64,000 nucleotides of DNA from JAAFIP01 sp031367325 (GTDB lineage Bacteria; Pseudomonadota; Gammaproteobacteria; Burkholderiales; Burkholderiaceae_C), in contig JANLPQ010000015.1 of NCBI GenBank assembly GCA_031367325.1, positions 5,554 through 69,553 on the forward strand, written 5' to 3'. Each line of letters starts with the position of its first letter. Within the stretch, counting starts at the first letter, position 1. The translations under genes were made by a program, and so were the position numbers. The notes below the pieces were generated by a model. It was not told the origin of the DNA and made no database searches. It saw only the letters and a program-made list of their open reading frames with translations. Positions 17,866 through 25,616 of the stretch are shown here, piece after piece.

Positions 17866-18369
17866 CTAAGACATTGCCAATGATTTGGTTTGCTCTAGCA
17901 CAGAGCGAGCGTGCTCTTGCTCTTGGGCACTGCCGTGCACCATCAGCACATATTTGTCTACTTTTAAAGCAGTCTCATATTTAATTATTTTGTCTTTGGG
18001 TACACCAATTTGCATTAATGCCGCGCCCAGAGCGGATACACCGCCCACGACAACTGCATCCTCAAGCGCACCGACAAGCATGGCCACTACGGGGCCGGCA
18101 AACGCCATCAGCCCCAGCCCGGGCAGAAAGAACACTGCAGGTGCCATTAAAAGACCCCACACGCCACCCCAGAAGGCACCCATACCACCCCACGCTTTGA
18201 TGCGGTCTCCGACAGTGTAGAAACCCATTGGTTTTTCTTCGCTATGGTAGCCCTTACCGATTAAAGATAGCTTTTTGACGTCGAAATTTGCATTGTTTAA
18301 CTTTTTAATAGCCGCCTCTGCTTCAAGGTGGGTGTCAAATACATAAATTGGTAAATCTTCTGTTTTCAT
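17866..18369 (-). CDS. YflT-like general stress protein with glycine-rich membrane segment
   Basis: 167 aa. An N-terminal ferredoxin-like part (IYVFDTHLEAEAAIKKLNNA, FDVKKLSLIGKGY) resembles the general-stress YflT/GSP17M domain. A Gly/Ala/Val-rich hydrophobic core (about 62-125) follows, and the C-terminal KYETALKVDKYVLMVHGS repeats the alpha-beta pattern. Probably inner-membrane. It lies 32 nt after BON copy 2 and 34 nt before the dehydrogenase small-subunit gene on the same strand, so stress control of the dehydrogenase is plausible. Molecular function unknown. Confidence 0.7.
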   Translation of the reverse strand: MKTEDLPIYVFDTHLEAEAAIKKLNNANFDVKKLSLIGKGYHSEEKPMGFYTVGDRIKAWGGMGAFWGGVWGLLMAPAVFFLPGLGLMAFAGPVVAMLVGALEDAVVVGGVSALGAALMQIGVPKDKIIKYETALKVDKYVLMVHGSAQEQEHARSVLEQTKSLAMS

Positions 18370-18401
18370 GATGTGTCCTGAAAAAAATAGTTAAAAAGTC
18401 A

Positions 18402-19052
18402 TTAGGCTATGGTGATGTTGTCCACTACGCTTCGCACACCAGGTGTACGCCAAGCGGCCTGGCTAGCTGTTTCGCGCTCTGCCCAGCTAGGTAAACTGCC
18501 CTTCAGTGTTACTTCTGAGCCGCTGACAGAAACTGAAATATTTTGCGCATCTTTGGTGACAACTCTTTTAAGCGCAGACTCAATGTCTGCCTTGACAACG
18601 CTTGCTTTGGCATGGGGTTTGATAGTAATTTGGTTGCTTACGCCGCTAACTCCGGCAAGGTATCGCACGGCGGTATTAGCAGTAGAGCGCTGAAATTCCC
18701 ACTCTACCTCGCCTGATAAGGTTAGCCAGCCGTCTTCGACCATGACCTTGACACTATCGGTAGGCAAGTAAGTGGTCCACAAAAGCGTGTTGTTTGCTGA
18801 CCGCGCAATATCTGTGTCGGTGTGCTTGGTGGAACCATTGAGCTTGACGTCTATTTCAACAGCCAGTGCCTTGACACCAGAGACCCGTTGGGCGGCGCGC
18901 TCAGCGTTCCATTTTTCAGGAAAACTTTTAACGTGACCTGCCAGCGTCACGATGCCATCTTTTACCTCTACGCCAATTTGCTCAGCATGCACAGCAGGCT
19001 CCCACTTGAGTTCAGCCATTACGTCTTGCTGTAGTTGTGAATCAGTTTTCAT
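18402..19052 (-). CDS. Triple BON-domain protein (OsmY-like), copy 2
   Basis: 216 aa paralogue of the gene at 9028-9681, with nearly the same first 70 residues (MKTDSQLQQDVMAELKWEP in both) and three BON domains. The 5' leader is also conserved (CGATGAAGTTAAGGG versus CAATGAAGTTGAGGG on the plus strand), so the duplication included regulatory DNA. Possibly first gene of a minus-strand run: BON, YflT-like, dehydrogenase subunits 3, GMC, cytochrome, amidotransferase. Confidence 0.88.
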   Translation of the reverse strand: MKTDSQLQQDVMAELKWEPAVHAEQIGVEVKDGIVTLAGHVKSFPEKWNAERAAQRVSGVKALAVEIDVKLNGSTKHTDTDIARSANNTLLWTTYLPTDSVKVMVEDGWLTLSGEVEWEFQRSTANTAVRYLAGVSGVSNQITIKPHAKASVVKADIESALKRVVTKDAQNISVSVSGSEVTLKGSLPSWAERETASQAAWRTPGVRSVVDNITIA

Positions 19053-19107
19053 GGTGCTCTTTCGATGAAGTTAAGGGATGTCAACTGTGCACTCTGGCTG
19101 GTGGGTT

Positions 19108-19128
19108 GTCTGTTAGGCAGCGCACTTA
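19108..19128 (-). promoter_or_regulatory. Candidate operator/promoter motif upstream of BON copy 2
   Basis: Minus-strand reading TAAGTGCGCTGCCTAACAGA, about 57 nt before the ATG at 19052. Matches the island motif found at 9738, 10500 and 19368. Confidence 0.4.
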
Positions 19129-19136
19129 TGCGTTAT

Positions 19137-19316
19137 CTAGCGCAGTGACGCGAGTAGTTCTAACCAAGTCACAGTAGCTGGCAGTAACGATATCAACGGC
19201 GTGGGATCTCTAAGATGCTCATGGCCGTCTAGATAAAAAACCGCCTCAACATCGGTTGCAACCATATTTTTTAGGGTTAGCGTGTTGTTCGGAATTGAAT
19301 CAGTCGGAATTTTCAT
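19137..19316 (-). CDS. Small hypothetical protein (59 aa)
   Basis: Short reading frame beginning MKIPTDSIPNN with AAAGGTCACAC-ATG as a reasonable ribosome site; a longer in-frame start at 19364 has none. No recognised domain, signal peptide or membrane segment. Support comes from the island-type upstream motif at 19368-19387 and the same orientation as the BON gene 84 nt downstream. Could be spurious. Confidence 0.4.
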   Translation of the reverse strand: MKIPTDSIPNNTLTLKNMVATDVEAVFYLDGHEHLRDPTPLISLLPATVTWLELLASLR

Positions 19317-19367
19317 GTGTGACCTTTGCGCAAAAAACAGCAAGCATCTACTAAAACTATTCATAGT

Positions 19368-19387
19368 TCTGTACGCTGGCGCACTTA
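19368..19387 (-). promoter_or_regulatory. Candidate operator/promoter motif near 19.4 kb
   Basis: Minus strand reads TAAGTGCGCCAGCGTACAGA, about 52 nt before the small ORF at 19316. It shares an exact 14-mer (GTACGCTGGCGCAC on the plus strand) with 10500-10513. It could also act on the plus-strand gene at 19594. Confidence 0.4.
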
Positions 19388-19593
19388 GGAGTGATATTGA
19401 ACAACATTAAGAAATTTTTACCTTCTGTGTAGGCATCGGCTTAGGCGCTTATCTGCCAGTGGACTACACCATCAGCATGCAAGCCCGTTCAAGATTCATA
19501 CATCCGTGAAGTCAACTTTTTAGGCGCTGACGTACCAGCGATGTCAAGACGGAGTTCAAACCCATGTCACATAACTTTTAAAGGAATTTCACT

Positions 19594-20154
19594 ATGAAAA
19601 CCAAACTGCTTTTACTGTCCGTCGCTTTGACCTGTGCCTTCTCAAATGCAGCGCTGGCCATGACCCAGGTTGAATATAAAACGCAAAAAGACAAGATATC
19701 CGGTGACTACAAAGTTAGCCGTGACAAGTGCGGCAGCTTAAAAGCCAATGCAAAAGATATTTGCATATCTGAAGCCAAAGGTGCTGAAAAAATTGCCAAA
19801 GCCGAGCTAGAGGCTAACTACGAACCCACTGCAAGCCATACCGAAAAGGTCAGCATGGCCAAGGGCGACGCAGCTTATGACACAGCCAAAGAAAAATGCG
19901 ATGACGCTTCAGGCAATGCCAAAACCGTCTGCAAAAAAGATGCCAAAGCAGCTCATGTAACGGCAAAAGAAGAGGCCCGCGTAGCCAGGGTTAGCGCCGA
20001 AGCAGGCAAGGCCAACACCGGCATGCGTAACATGGCCAATAAAGACGAAAACGAAGCCAACTACAAAGCCGCTGCAGCACGCTGCGACAGTATGACCGGT
20101 GCCAGCAAAGACACCTGTGCCACTGAAACCAAAGCGAAATTTGGTATTAAGTAG
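19594..20154 (+). CDS. Periplasmic Lys/Ala-rich protein with three CX10C repeats
   Basis: 186 aa with a clear Sec signal (MKTKLLLLSVALTCAFSNA, then ALA cleavage at about 22). The mature protein is three imperfect repeats of about 50 residues, each with two cysteines exactly 10 residues apart: CGSLKANAKDIC, CDDASGNAKTVC and CDSMTGASKDTC, followed by A-K-A-rich helical sequence. Predicted helical, basic, possibly disulfide-pinned. Start supported by AAAGGAATTTCACT-ATG. Similar unnamed proteins occur in betaproteobacteria (from memory). Function unknown. Confidence 0.75.
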   Translation: MKTKLLLLSVALTCAFSNAALAMTQVEYKTQKDKISGDYKVSRDKCGSLKANAKDICISEAKGAEKIAKAELEANYEPTASHTEKVSMAKGDAAYDTAKEKCDDASGNAKTVCKKDAKAAHVTAKEEARVARVSAEAGKANTGMRNMANKDENEANYKAAAARCDSMTGASKDTCATETKAKFGIK

Positions 20155-21153
20155 GTATTGAGAGAGAACAATTTTCTAGTTGGACTCTTTGCTTTACCAC
20201 GCACACCGCTGCAACGCGTGCCCTATGCCAACCCGACCTGCGGCCCTTTATGGGTAGTCACAGGGCACACGCCGCAGCGGTATGCTTTTAGTGGGCTAAG
20301 GATAGATGTTCGGAAACTATATGAATTCCCGCTTTGTTTTTCAATAACGTTCAAGATGTGCGGCGTTCGCGCAGCGAATGTCCGAACAATCGAGGCGTTC
20401 TGTCGCGGCTTTGAACATTTCTTGGCGCTTGATCTGTGACATTGGAAATCTCTATTTTTTGGTCAGCAGCCTACGTAGCTGTTTACAACGCCCGACTCAA
20501 AAACTCGTTTTTGTGCGTGCGCTGTAAACAGCTGCGCACACTACCATAAATTTCGAGTTGTATAAATACACAGTATGTGTGCTAGCGCCACTGTTTAGCC
20601 GTCGATCAGTACGTAATGTATACCGCAAAAGCTGCGGTATAACGTGACAATTTTTCCTGAAGAAATAATGCTTCAAATCCTGTTGGCTTGGGTAGTTTGC
20701 TCCATTAAAAATAGCGCTAAACACCGCAAGTTGAGAGAATTGAATTGGGATCATCGTATGAGCGATTTTCACCGTTTTATGGGGATTTGAACATCTTTGA
20801 GTTGGAAAAATGTTTGCCAAAGCGTCTTTAGGGCAATACACCGGATATATAAATCCTACAAGCTCCGCCCCGCTTGCCTTAAAACTACCAAGCGCAACAG
20901 GGTGAGCGGCGGGAGCGTATCGGTGGAAAAACTGTAGCGAGGTGCGGCCTACCAACTGGTGATGGCTACTGCCTGCCGCGCATGTTCGCGGAGGTTTTTG
21001 CAGCGATATGTCCCGCCGCCCGTCCACGGTAAACAACGAAGTGACGCGTTGCTGAAGGGGAGTTTAATAGTCAAATAGGCTGTTCAAGCCGTAGAACCTG
21101 CTCAAGCAGCTATTAAATTAAGAGCAATCAGGTTGATCGGTGTGGGTGCAGGG
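20155..21153. other. About 1 kb without a credible gene
   Basis: Frames of 93 aa (20158-20439, plus) and 179 aa (20497-21036, minus) exist but show no recognisable domain, ribosome site or typical codon pattern. Contents that can be stated: a 17-mer GACCTGCGGCCCTTTAT (20238-20254) shared with 3.4 kb, and the interspersed repeat at 21081-21128. Probably decayed or non-coding DNA. Confidence 0.5.
21081..21128 (-). repeat. Interspersed intergenic repeat, variant copy
   Basis: GTTCAAGCCGTAGAACCTGCTCAAGCAGCTATTAAATTAAGAG-type sequence: core CCTGCTCAAGCAG in minus orientation with GCCGTAGAA before it, the same variant as at 51447 and 58564. It lies just past the NRDE gene's 3' end. Confidence 0.7.
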
Positions 21154-22176
21154 CTAGCGCGCCATAGGCCACTGGATAGCCAAGCTGTGCTGCGTGGCGG
21201 CTGCGTTGTGCGGCGGTGTGGAATGTGTGGCCTCTAGCAAATGCAGTATGCCGCGCTGGTCTAGCACGGCAACTAGGCTGGTGCGGGTGCCGTAGGTGGG
21301 GCTACTTACCATGATGGAGGAGAGCATTTTTTCTTGCTCTGGTGTGACGCCGGTGTGGGGCAGGGTGGAGTCTGGTGCGGGCTGGCGGTTTTGCAGGGCG
21401 TGTTGTAGTCGGGCGGTTAAGTTGCCTACTGTCAAATCTGCGGTTTTTGGGCCAGCACCTGTACCCGCACCCATATGTTCGCCAACACGTACGCAGCTTT
21501 GCGCATAGTCCGTATCTGCTGCGTTTAAGGCTTGGCCCAGCACCGCAGTTAAGCGGGTAGTTTTGGGCCACGGCGTGTTGAGCGCGGCGTTGGACAGGCC
21601 TACGATGTGGCCGGGTTGCAAGGCTTGCGTCTTTGCGGAGGCTGCTGGTGATTGCCCTACCTGCGCAGCGTAGTCTTGAACCTGACCTTGACCTAGGGAT
21701 TGAGCTTGGTTGCTAAGGTAATGCAATTGCTGATTAGACCAGTCGCCTATGATTAAATTAAAGCCTGCGTAGGCGGCAAAGTCACGCTGTGCGGCCCAGT
21801 CATTGGCTGTAGCTTGGCTGCTGAGCCAGTCGATGACTAAATGGCCTCGGCTACGGGGCTGACTAGGCACGGTTGCGGTGGGGTTGCGCACATTGGTTAG
21901 CATGGCAAAGCGCCCGCTGGGGCTAAAGCCCATCCACGTGCCGCCGTCTTGCAGGTCGCGCCCGCTGATGATGGTGTGACCTAGGTTGGAAGGGCTTGTA
22001 GTCAGCCGGCTAGTATTGGGATGGCTGGTGTTGAGTTGGCTTGCAGCTGTGTCGCCAGCATGGGCTGTCCACTGCGCTAGCGGCGCGGTAGGCCGTGCAT
22101 AAAACTCGTCGCGGTTGGCGGCAATGACCAATGGGAATTGGGTGCTGGTGCCCCAGGCCATGGCGATTAAACACAT
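21154..22176 (-). CDS. NRDE (TANGO2-like) family protein
   Basis: 340 aa, cytoplasmic. Starts MCLIAMAWG, with the name-giving motif AANRDEFYARPT (about 19-30), then GRDLQDGGTWMGFS, FAMLTNVRNP and RGHLVIDWL. Cys2 follows Met1 as in Ntn-hydrolase-like members. The bacterial role is not established; the eukaryotic relative TANGO2 is linked to heme or lipid handling. Followed 18 nt upstream by ygfZ on the same strand. Confidence 0.9.
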   Translation of the reverse strand: MCLIAMAWGTSTQFPLVIAANRDEFYARPTAPLAQWTAHAGDTAASQLNTSHPNTSRLTTSPSNLGHTIISGRDLQDGGTWMGFSPSGRFAMLTNVRNPTATVPSQPRSRGHLVIDWLSSQATANDWAAQRDFAAYAGFNLIIGDWSNQQLHYLSNQAQSLGQGQVQDYAAQVGQSPAASAKTQALQPGHIVGLSNAALNTPWPKTTRLTAVLGQALNAADTDYAQSCVRVGEHMGAGTGAGPKTADLTVGNLTARLQHALQNRQPAPDSTLPHTGVTPEQEKMLSSIMVSSPTYGTRTSLVAVLDQRGILHLLEATHSTPPHNAAATQHSLAIQWPMAR

Positions 22177-22194
22177 AGCGCTATGGGGTGCCGT

Positions 22195-23256
22195 TTAAAT
22201 ATCTTCTAGCAACGCGTAGGGCAGGGGCTGCAGATGCAGGGTTGCGCCTTCTGCGGCTACTGCGCCGTCTGCACCACCCATACCGTCTGCACTGTCTACG
22301 CCTACCGTGGCTGCCAGCGACAATCGCGGGCTGGCGGCAGCGCGAGTTTGCATGCTGACAATCGCCAGCCATTGCCGCGCGCTGCCGGGCACAGCGGCGG
22401 CGCTGGCTACGGTGCCGCAGGGCTGGGTGGGGTCGGTGCTGTCAAACACTTCTTGCCCAGCGGCCAGCGGTGCGGCGCAGCTAACAATGTACGCCCGGCG
22501 TTTTAAGGTGCCGCGAAACTGGCTGCGCGCCACCACCTCTTGGCCGGGGTAGCAGCCTTTTTTAAAGTTAACACCGCCGATAGATTCGTAATTGAGCATT
22601 TGCGGCACAAAAGCATCCGCAATGGGCGGCGTGATGTGGGCGATGCCCGAGGTGACGCCCAGGTACTGCCACAGGGCAAGGGACTCAGCTTGGGATTGGT
22701 CGGCCTGGGGCTGCTGTGTTGGGGCGTTTGCAGTGTGAGAAGTATCGCTAACGGTAGCCGCAACATCGCCCACCACAGGCCTGATGCGCACTGCGCGCGG
22801 CACGGCGGCACCCAAATGCCATCCATCAGGCAATTGCACGGTTATTTCAGCGCCATTTCGGCTGGTAACCCAAGCAAATCCTGCTCGGCCAGCTATTTTA
22901 TCTATAGCGCTGCCAGCCAAACCTTGCAGTTCAAACTGGGCCGTGGCATCGGTTAATTTGCACTGCGCGCGCATGACAAACATTTGCAAACGCTTAAGCG
23001 TAGTGGCTAGCACGCTGGCGTTGCAAATCAGCAAAATATCGTCTTGCGTATTTTTTAGCACCACAAAGCTGGCCAGCATGCGGCCTTTGGCCGAGCACCA
23101 CGCCGCCAAGCGCGCCTCGGCCAAGCCTAGCAAAGCAACATCTTGGGTTAGCTGGCCTTGCAGAAATTTCACCGCGTCAGCGCCTTGCGCGCGGATGATG
23201 CCCAGCGGCCCGGTGGGGGCTTGCAGTGTGACGTTAAGGTGGATATTCGTGTTCAT
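22195..23256 (-). CDS. ygfZ: Folate-binding YgfZ/GcvT-like protein
   Basis: Tetrahydrofolate-dependent protein that supports repair or assembly of Fe-S enzymes such as MiaB. 353 aa; the diagnostic K-G-C-Y-x-G-Q-E signature is seen in NFKKGCYPGQEVVARSQFRG (about 240). N-terminal GIIRAQGADAVKFLQGQLTQDV is also typical. An Ala/Gln/Ser-rich spacer near 185-200 separates the two halves. Co-directional with the NRDE gene and divergent from mltG, a common arrangement in this group. Confidence 0.93.
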   Translation of the reverse strand: MNTNIHLNVTLQAPTGPLGIIRAQGADAVKFLQGQLTQDVALLGLAEARLAAWCSAKGRMLASFVVLKNTQDDILLICNASVLATTLKRLQMFVMRAQCKLTDATAQFELQGLAGSAIDKIAGRAGFAWVTSRNGAEITVQLPDGWHLGAAVPRAVRIRPVVGDVAATVSDTSHTANAPTQQPQADQSQAESLALWQYLGVTSGIAHITPPIADAFVPQMLNYESIGGVNFKKGCYPGQEVVARSQFRGTLKRRAYIVSCAAPLAAGQEVFDSTDPTQPCGTVASAAAVPGSARQWLAIVSMQTRAAASPRLSLAATVGVDSADGMGGADGAVAAEGATLHLQPLPYALLEDI

Positions 23257-23515
23257 AAGGGAGCTTTATAGGTGCACGCTGGGCGTACCCGTGTTGAAAT
23301 CAGCGTTGAAATTTGTTGCATCTTGGATAATGTCATTATCGCGCCCCGTTATCATCTACGTTTAGCGCGATTGTTACCACCTACAGACGTCCTATTATTC
23401 ATTCAAGCTTGGCTGGTTCAATCTAAGCCGGCTTGAGCCCTTTGATAAGCCCTAGACAAACAGATTTAAGTTAACAGCGCTGCCTACCCGATACCATTGT
23501 TATTTGCCTTCGCTT

Positions 23516-24556
23516 ATGCCTTTATCAAGCCCTTATTACAACGCGCGCCGCCAGCGCGGCTTGTCTTTGCCCAAACTGCTAGCGGTATTGTTGCTGGCAG
23601 GTGCCGTGCTGGCCGCTGCCGCGTGGTGGTGGGTACGCCAGCCGCTGGTGCTGCCCGCAGGCGTGCAGTCGGTCAATGTAGTGTTGCCTGCGGGCAGCTC
23701 GGCGCGCAGTGTGGCGCAGGCGGTGGTAGACGCAGGGGTGGGCACGCCGCCTAGCGCGCTGTACTGGTATTTTCGCGCGTCGGGCAAGTCGGGCGGGCTA
23801 AAGGCGGGCACGTACGAGGTAGAGCAGGGCGACACACCGCAAAAGCTGCTAAACAAGCTGTACAACGGCCTGCAAAGCCTGCGCAGCGTCACGCTGGTAG
23901 AGGGCTGGAACATTCGGCAGGTACGCGTCGCGCTGGCCAAGGCCGAGTTTTTAAAGCCCGACAGCCAAGCCATGACCAACGACGCGCTAATGGCCAAGCT
24001 GGGCAAACCCGGCGTACACCCCGAAGGCCGGTTTTTCCCCGAGACCTACAGCTACGCCAAAGGCACCAGCGACATCGCGGTACTACAAGCCGCCGTGCGC
24101 GCCATGGACAAGCAGCTGGCCGCCGCGTGGGGCGCCCGCAAAGCTGACACGCCGCTGCAAACGCCCGACCAAGCCTTGATTTTGGCCAGCATTATCGAAA
24201 AAGAAACTGGCAAACCCACCGACCGGGCCGAGATAGGCGGTGTATTTACCAACCGCCTGCGCATCGACATGCGCCTGCAAACCGACCCCGCGGTGATCTA
24301 CGGGCTGGGCGAAAAGTTTGACGGTGACATTCGCAAACGCGACCTGCAAACCGACACGCCGTACAACACCTACACCCGCAATGGCTTACCGCCCACACCC
24401 ATTGCCATGCCGGGCAAAGCGTCGCTACTGGCCGCTGTGCAGCCTGCCGACACGAAGGCTTTGTATTTTGTGGCGCGGGGCGATGGCACTAGCCAGTTTA
24501 GTGCGACGCTGGCTGAGCATAATCAGGCGGTGAATAAGTACATTCGGGGGCAGTGA
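23516..24556 (+). CDS. mltG: Endolytic transglycosylase MltG
   Basis: Inner-membrane murein lyase that cleaves nascent glycan strands and sets glycan length. 346 aa from the ATG at 23516 (an in-frame TTG at 23504 adds four residues). Seen: one N-terminal transmembrane segment (about 18-38), a LysM-like region, and the YceG domain with catalytic Glu in SIIEKETG, then FTNRLRIDMRLQTDPAVIYG, DTPYNTY and the C-terminal YFVARGDGTSQFS. Normally directly upstream of tmk; here 379 bp intervene. Confidence 0.95.
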   Translation: MPLSSPYYNARRQRGLSLPKLLAVLLLAGAVLAAAAWWWVRQPLVLPAGVQSVNVVLPAGSSARSVAQAVVDAGVGTPPSALYWYFRASGKSGGLKAGTYEVEQGDTPQKLLNKLYNGLQSLRSVTLVEGWNIRQVRVALAKAEFLKPDSQAMTNDALMAKLGKPGVHPEGRFFPETYSYAKGTSDIAVLQAAVRAMDKQLAAAWGARKADTPLQTPDQALILASIIEKETGKPTDRAEIGGVFTNRLRIDMRLQTDPAVIYGLGEKFDGDIRKRDLQTDTPYNTYTRNGLPPTPIAMPGKASLLAAVQPADTKALYFVARGDGTSQFSATLAEHNQAVNKYIRGQ

Positions 24557-24935
24557 TTTTCTTTATGCTGTTCGCGTATCTGTTTGCCGGTACTTGTTGT
24601 ACTTTTGTGTGGAGTTTGTTCCATTCTTGGCGCTCGGGGGCTTGGTCTCGTACGCACGGGTTGGTCTATATCGCCCGGCCTCATACTGGGGTACCAGAAA
24701 TCGGTCGGGCGATACAGACCAACCCGTGTCGCTACCAAACTAGCACACGATGGGTAGTGGAAAATAAGTCTGCCCCGACACTACCGGTTTCTTCACGCGA
24801 TGCAAGCTACTGCGGGCGGTATCGTGTTTGCCGACCGCCCGATTTCTGGTACTCCAGTATGAGGGCGGTTGATAAATACTCTCTCGCCACCAGCGAAGAC
24901 AGCTATGCGACTAACCTCTTGAGCTACAAAAACCA
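24557..24935. repeat. Inverted-repeat-rich insertion between mltG and tmk
   Basis: Contains an imperfect 22-bp inverted repeat (24656-24677 with 24706-24727, one mismatch) enclosing a 28-nt loop. A 24-nt stretch overlapping that loop (24679-24702) recurs inverted at 24841-24864 with one mismatch. GGGCGGT/ACCGCCC arms at 24814-24820, 24834-24840 and 24863-24869 give a second hairpin set. The 128-aa frame across it lacks coding character. Looks like two inverted copies of a small hairpin element (MITE- or REP-like). Confidence 0.6.
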
Positions 24936-25607
24936 ATGACCCAAGGCATATTCATCAGCTTCGAAGGCATCGACGGCGCAGGCAAGTCTACGCACATTAG
25001 CGCAGTGGCTGAGGCCTTGAGAAATCAAGGCAAAACAGTAGTGCTCACCCGCGAACCTGGCGGCACGGAGTTAGCCGAAGACCTGCGCAAGATCATCTTG
25101 CACGAAGCTATGGACACGTTGACCGAATCGCTACTTGTGTTTGCTGGTCGTCGCGATCACTTAATTAAAGTCATCGAACCTGCTTTGGCGCGCGGCGACG
25201 TACTGCTATGCGACCGTTTTACCGACGCCACCTTTGCCTACCAAGGCGCAGGGCGCAAGTTTGACTTGAAAATACTCTCATTTTTAGAGCAGTCTGTGCA
25301 GTATTTACCTGGGTTAGTAGCCAAAAACACTGAAAATTCAGGCTCCCCAGCGCATATTTTGCAGCCAGATTTAACGGTATGGTTTGATGTACCGCCCGCA
25401 GTAGCTGCGCAGCGCCTAGCCGCTGCGCGCACGCCGGATAAGTTTGAATCACAGTCGATTGAATTTTTTGAACGCGTGGTAGCAGGCTACGCCGCCCGCG
25501 CGGCCCAGCAGCCCCAGCGCTTTGCACGCATTAACGGCCACCAAACTATCGACGCCGTACGTGCAGACGTGATGGCGGCTGTGCGGGCTAAAGGATTTTT
25601 AGCATGA
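24936..25607 (+). CDS. tmk: Thymidylate kinase
   Basis: Phosphorylates dTMP to dTDP for DNA synthesis; cytoplasmic. 223 aa. Seen: P-loop FEGIDGAGKST (7-17), the DRX-type LTREPGGTELAEDLR (38-52), LLCDRFTDATFAYQGAGR (about 89-106) and an Arg-rich LID region. It carries a somewhat longer insert (about 125-148) than E. coli Tmk. The holB start is 9 nt after its stop. Confidence 0.96.
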   Translation: MTQGIFISFEGIDGAGKSTHISAVAEALRNQGKTVVLTREPGGTELAEDLRKIILHEAMDTLTESLLVFAGRRDHLIKVIEPALARGDVLLCDRFTDATFAYQGAGRKFDLKILSFLEQSVQYLPGLVAKNTENSGSPAHILQPDLTVWFDVPPAVAAQRLAAARTPDKFESQSIEFFERVVAGYAARAAQQPQRFARINGHQTIDAVRADVMAAVRAKGFLA

Positions 25608-25616
25608 GCAAAAGAT

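Noticed and set aside
20497..21036. 179-aa minus-strand frame as a gene
   Set aside because: No ribosome site, no known motif, odd composition, and it spans a region with repeats.
24553..24939. 128-aa frame between mltG and tmk as a gene
   Set aside because: It is composed of inverted repeats read through; overlaps both neighbouring genes and lacks coding character.
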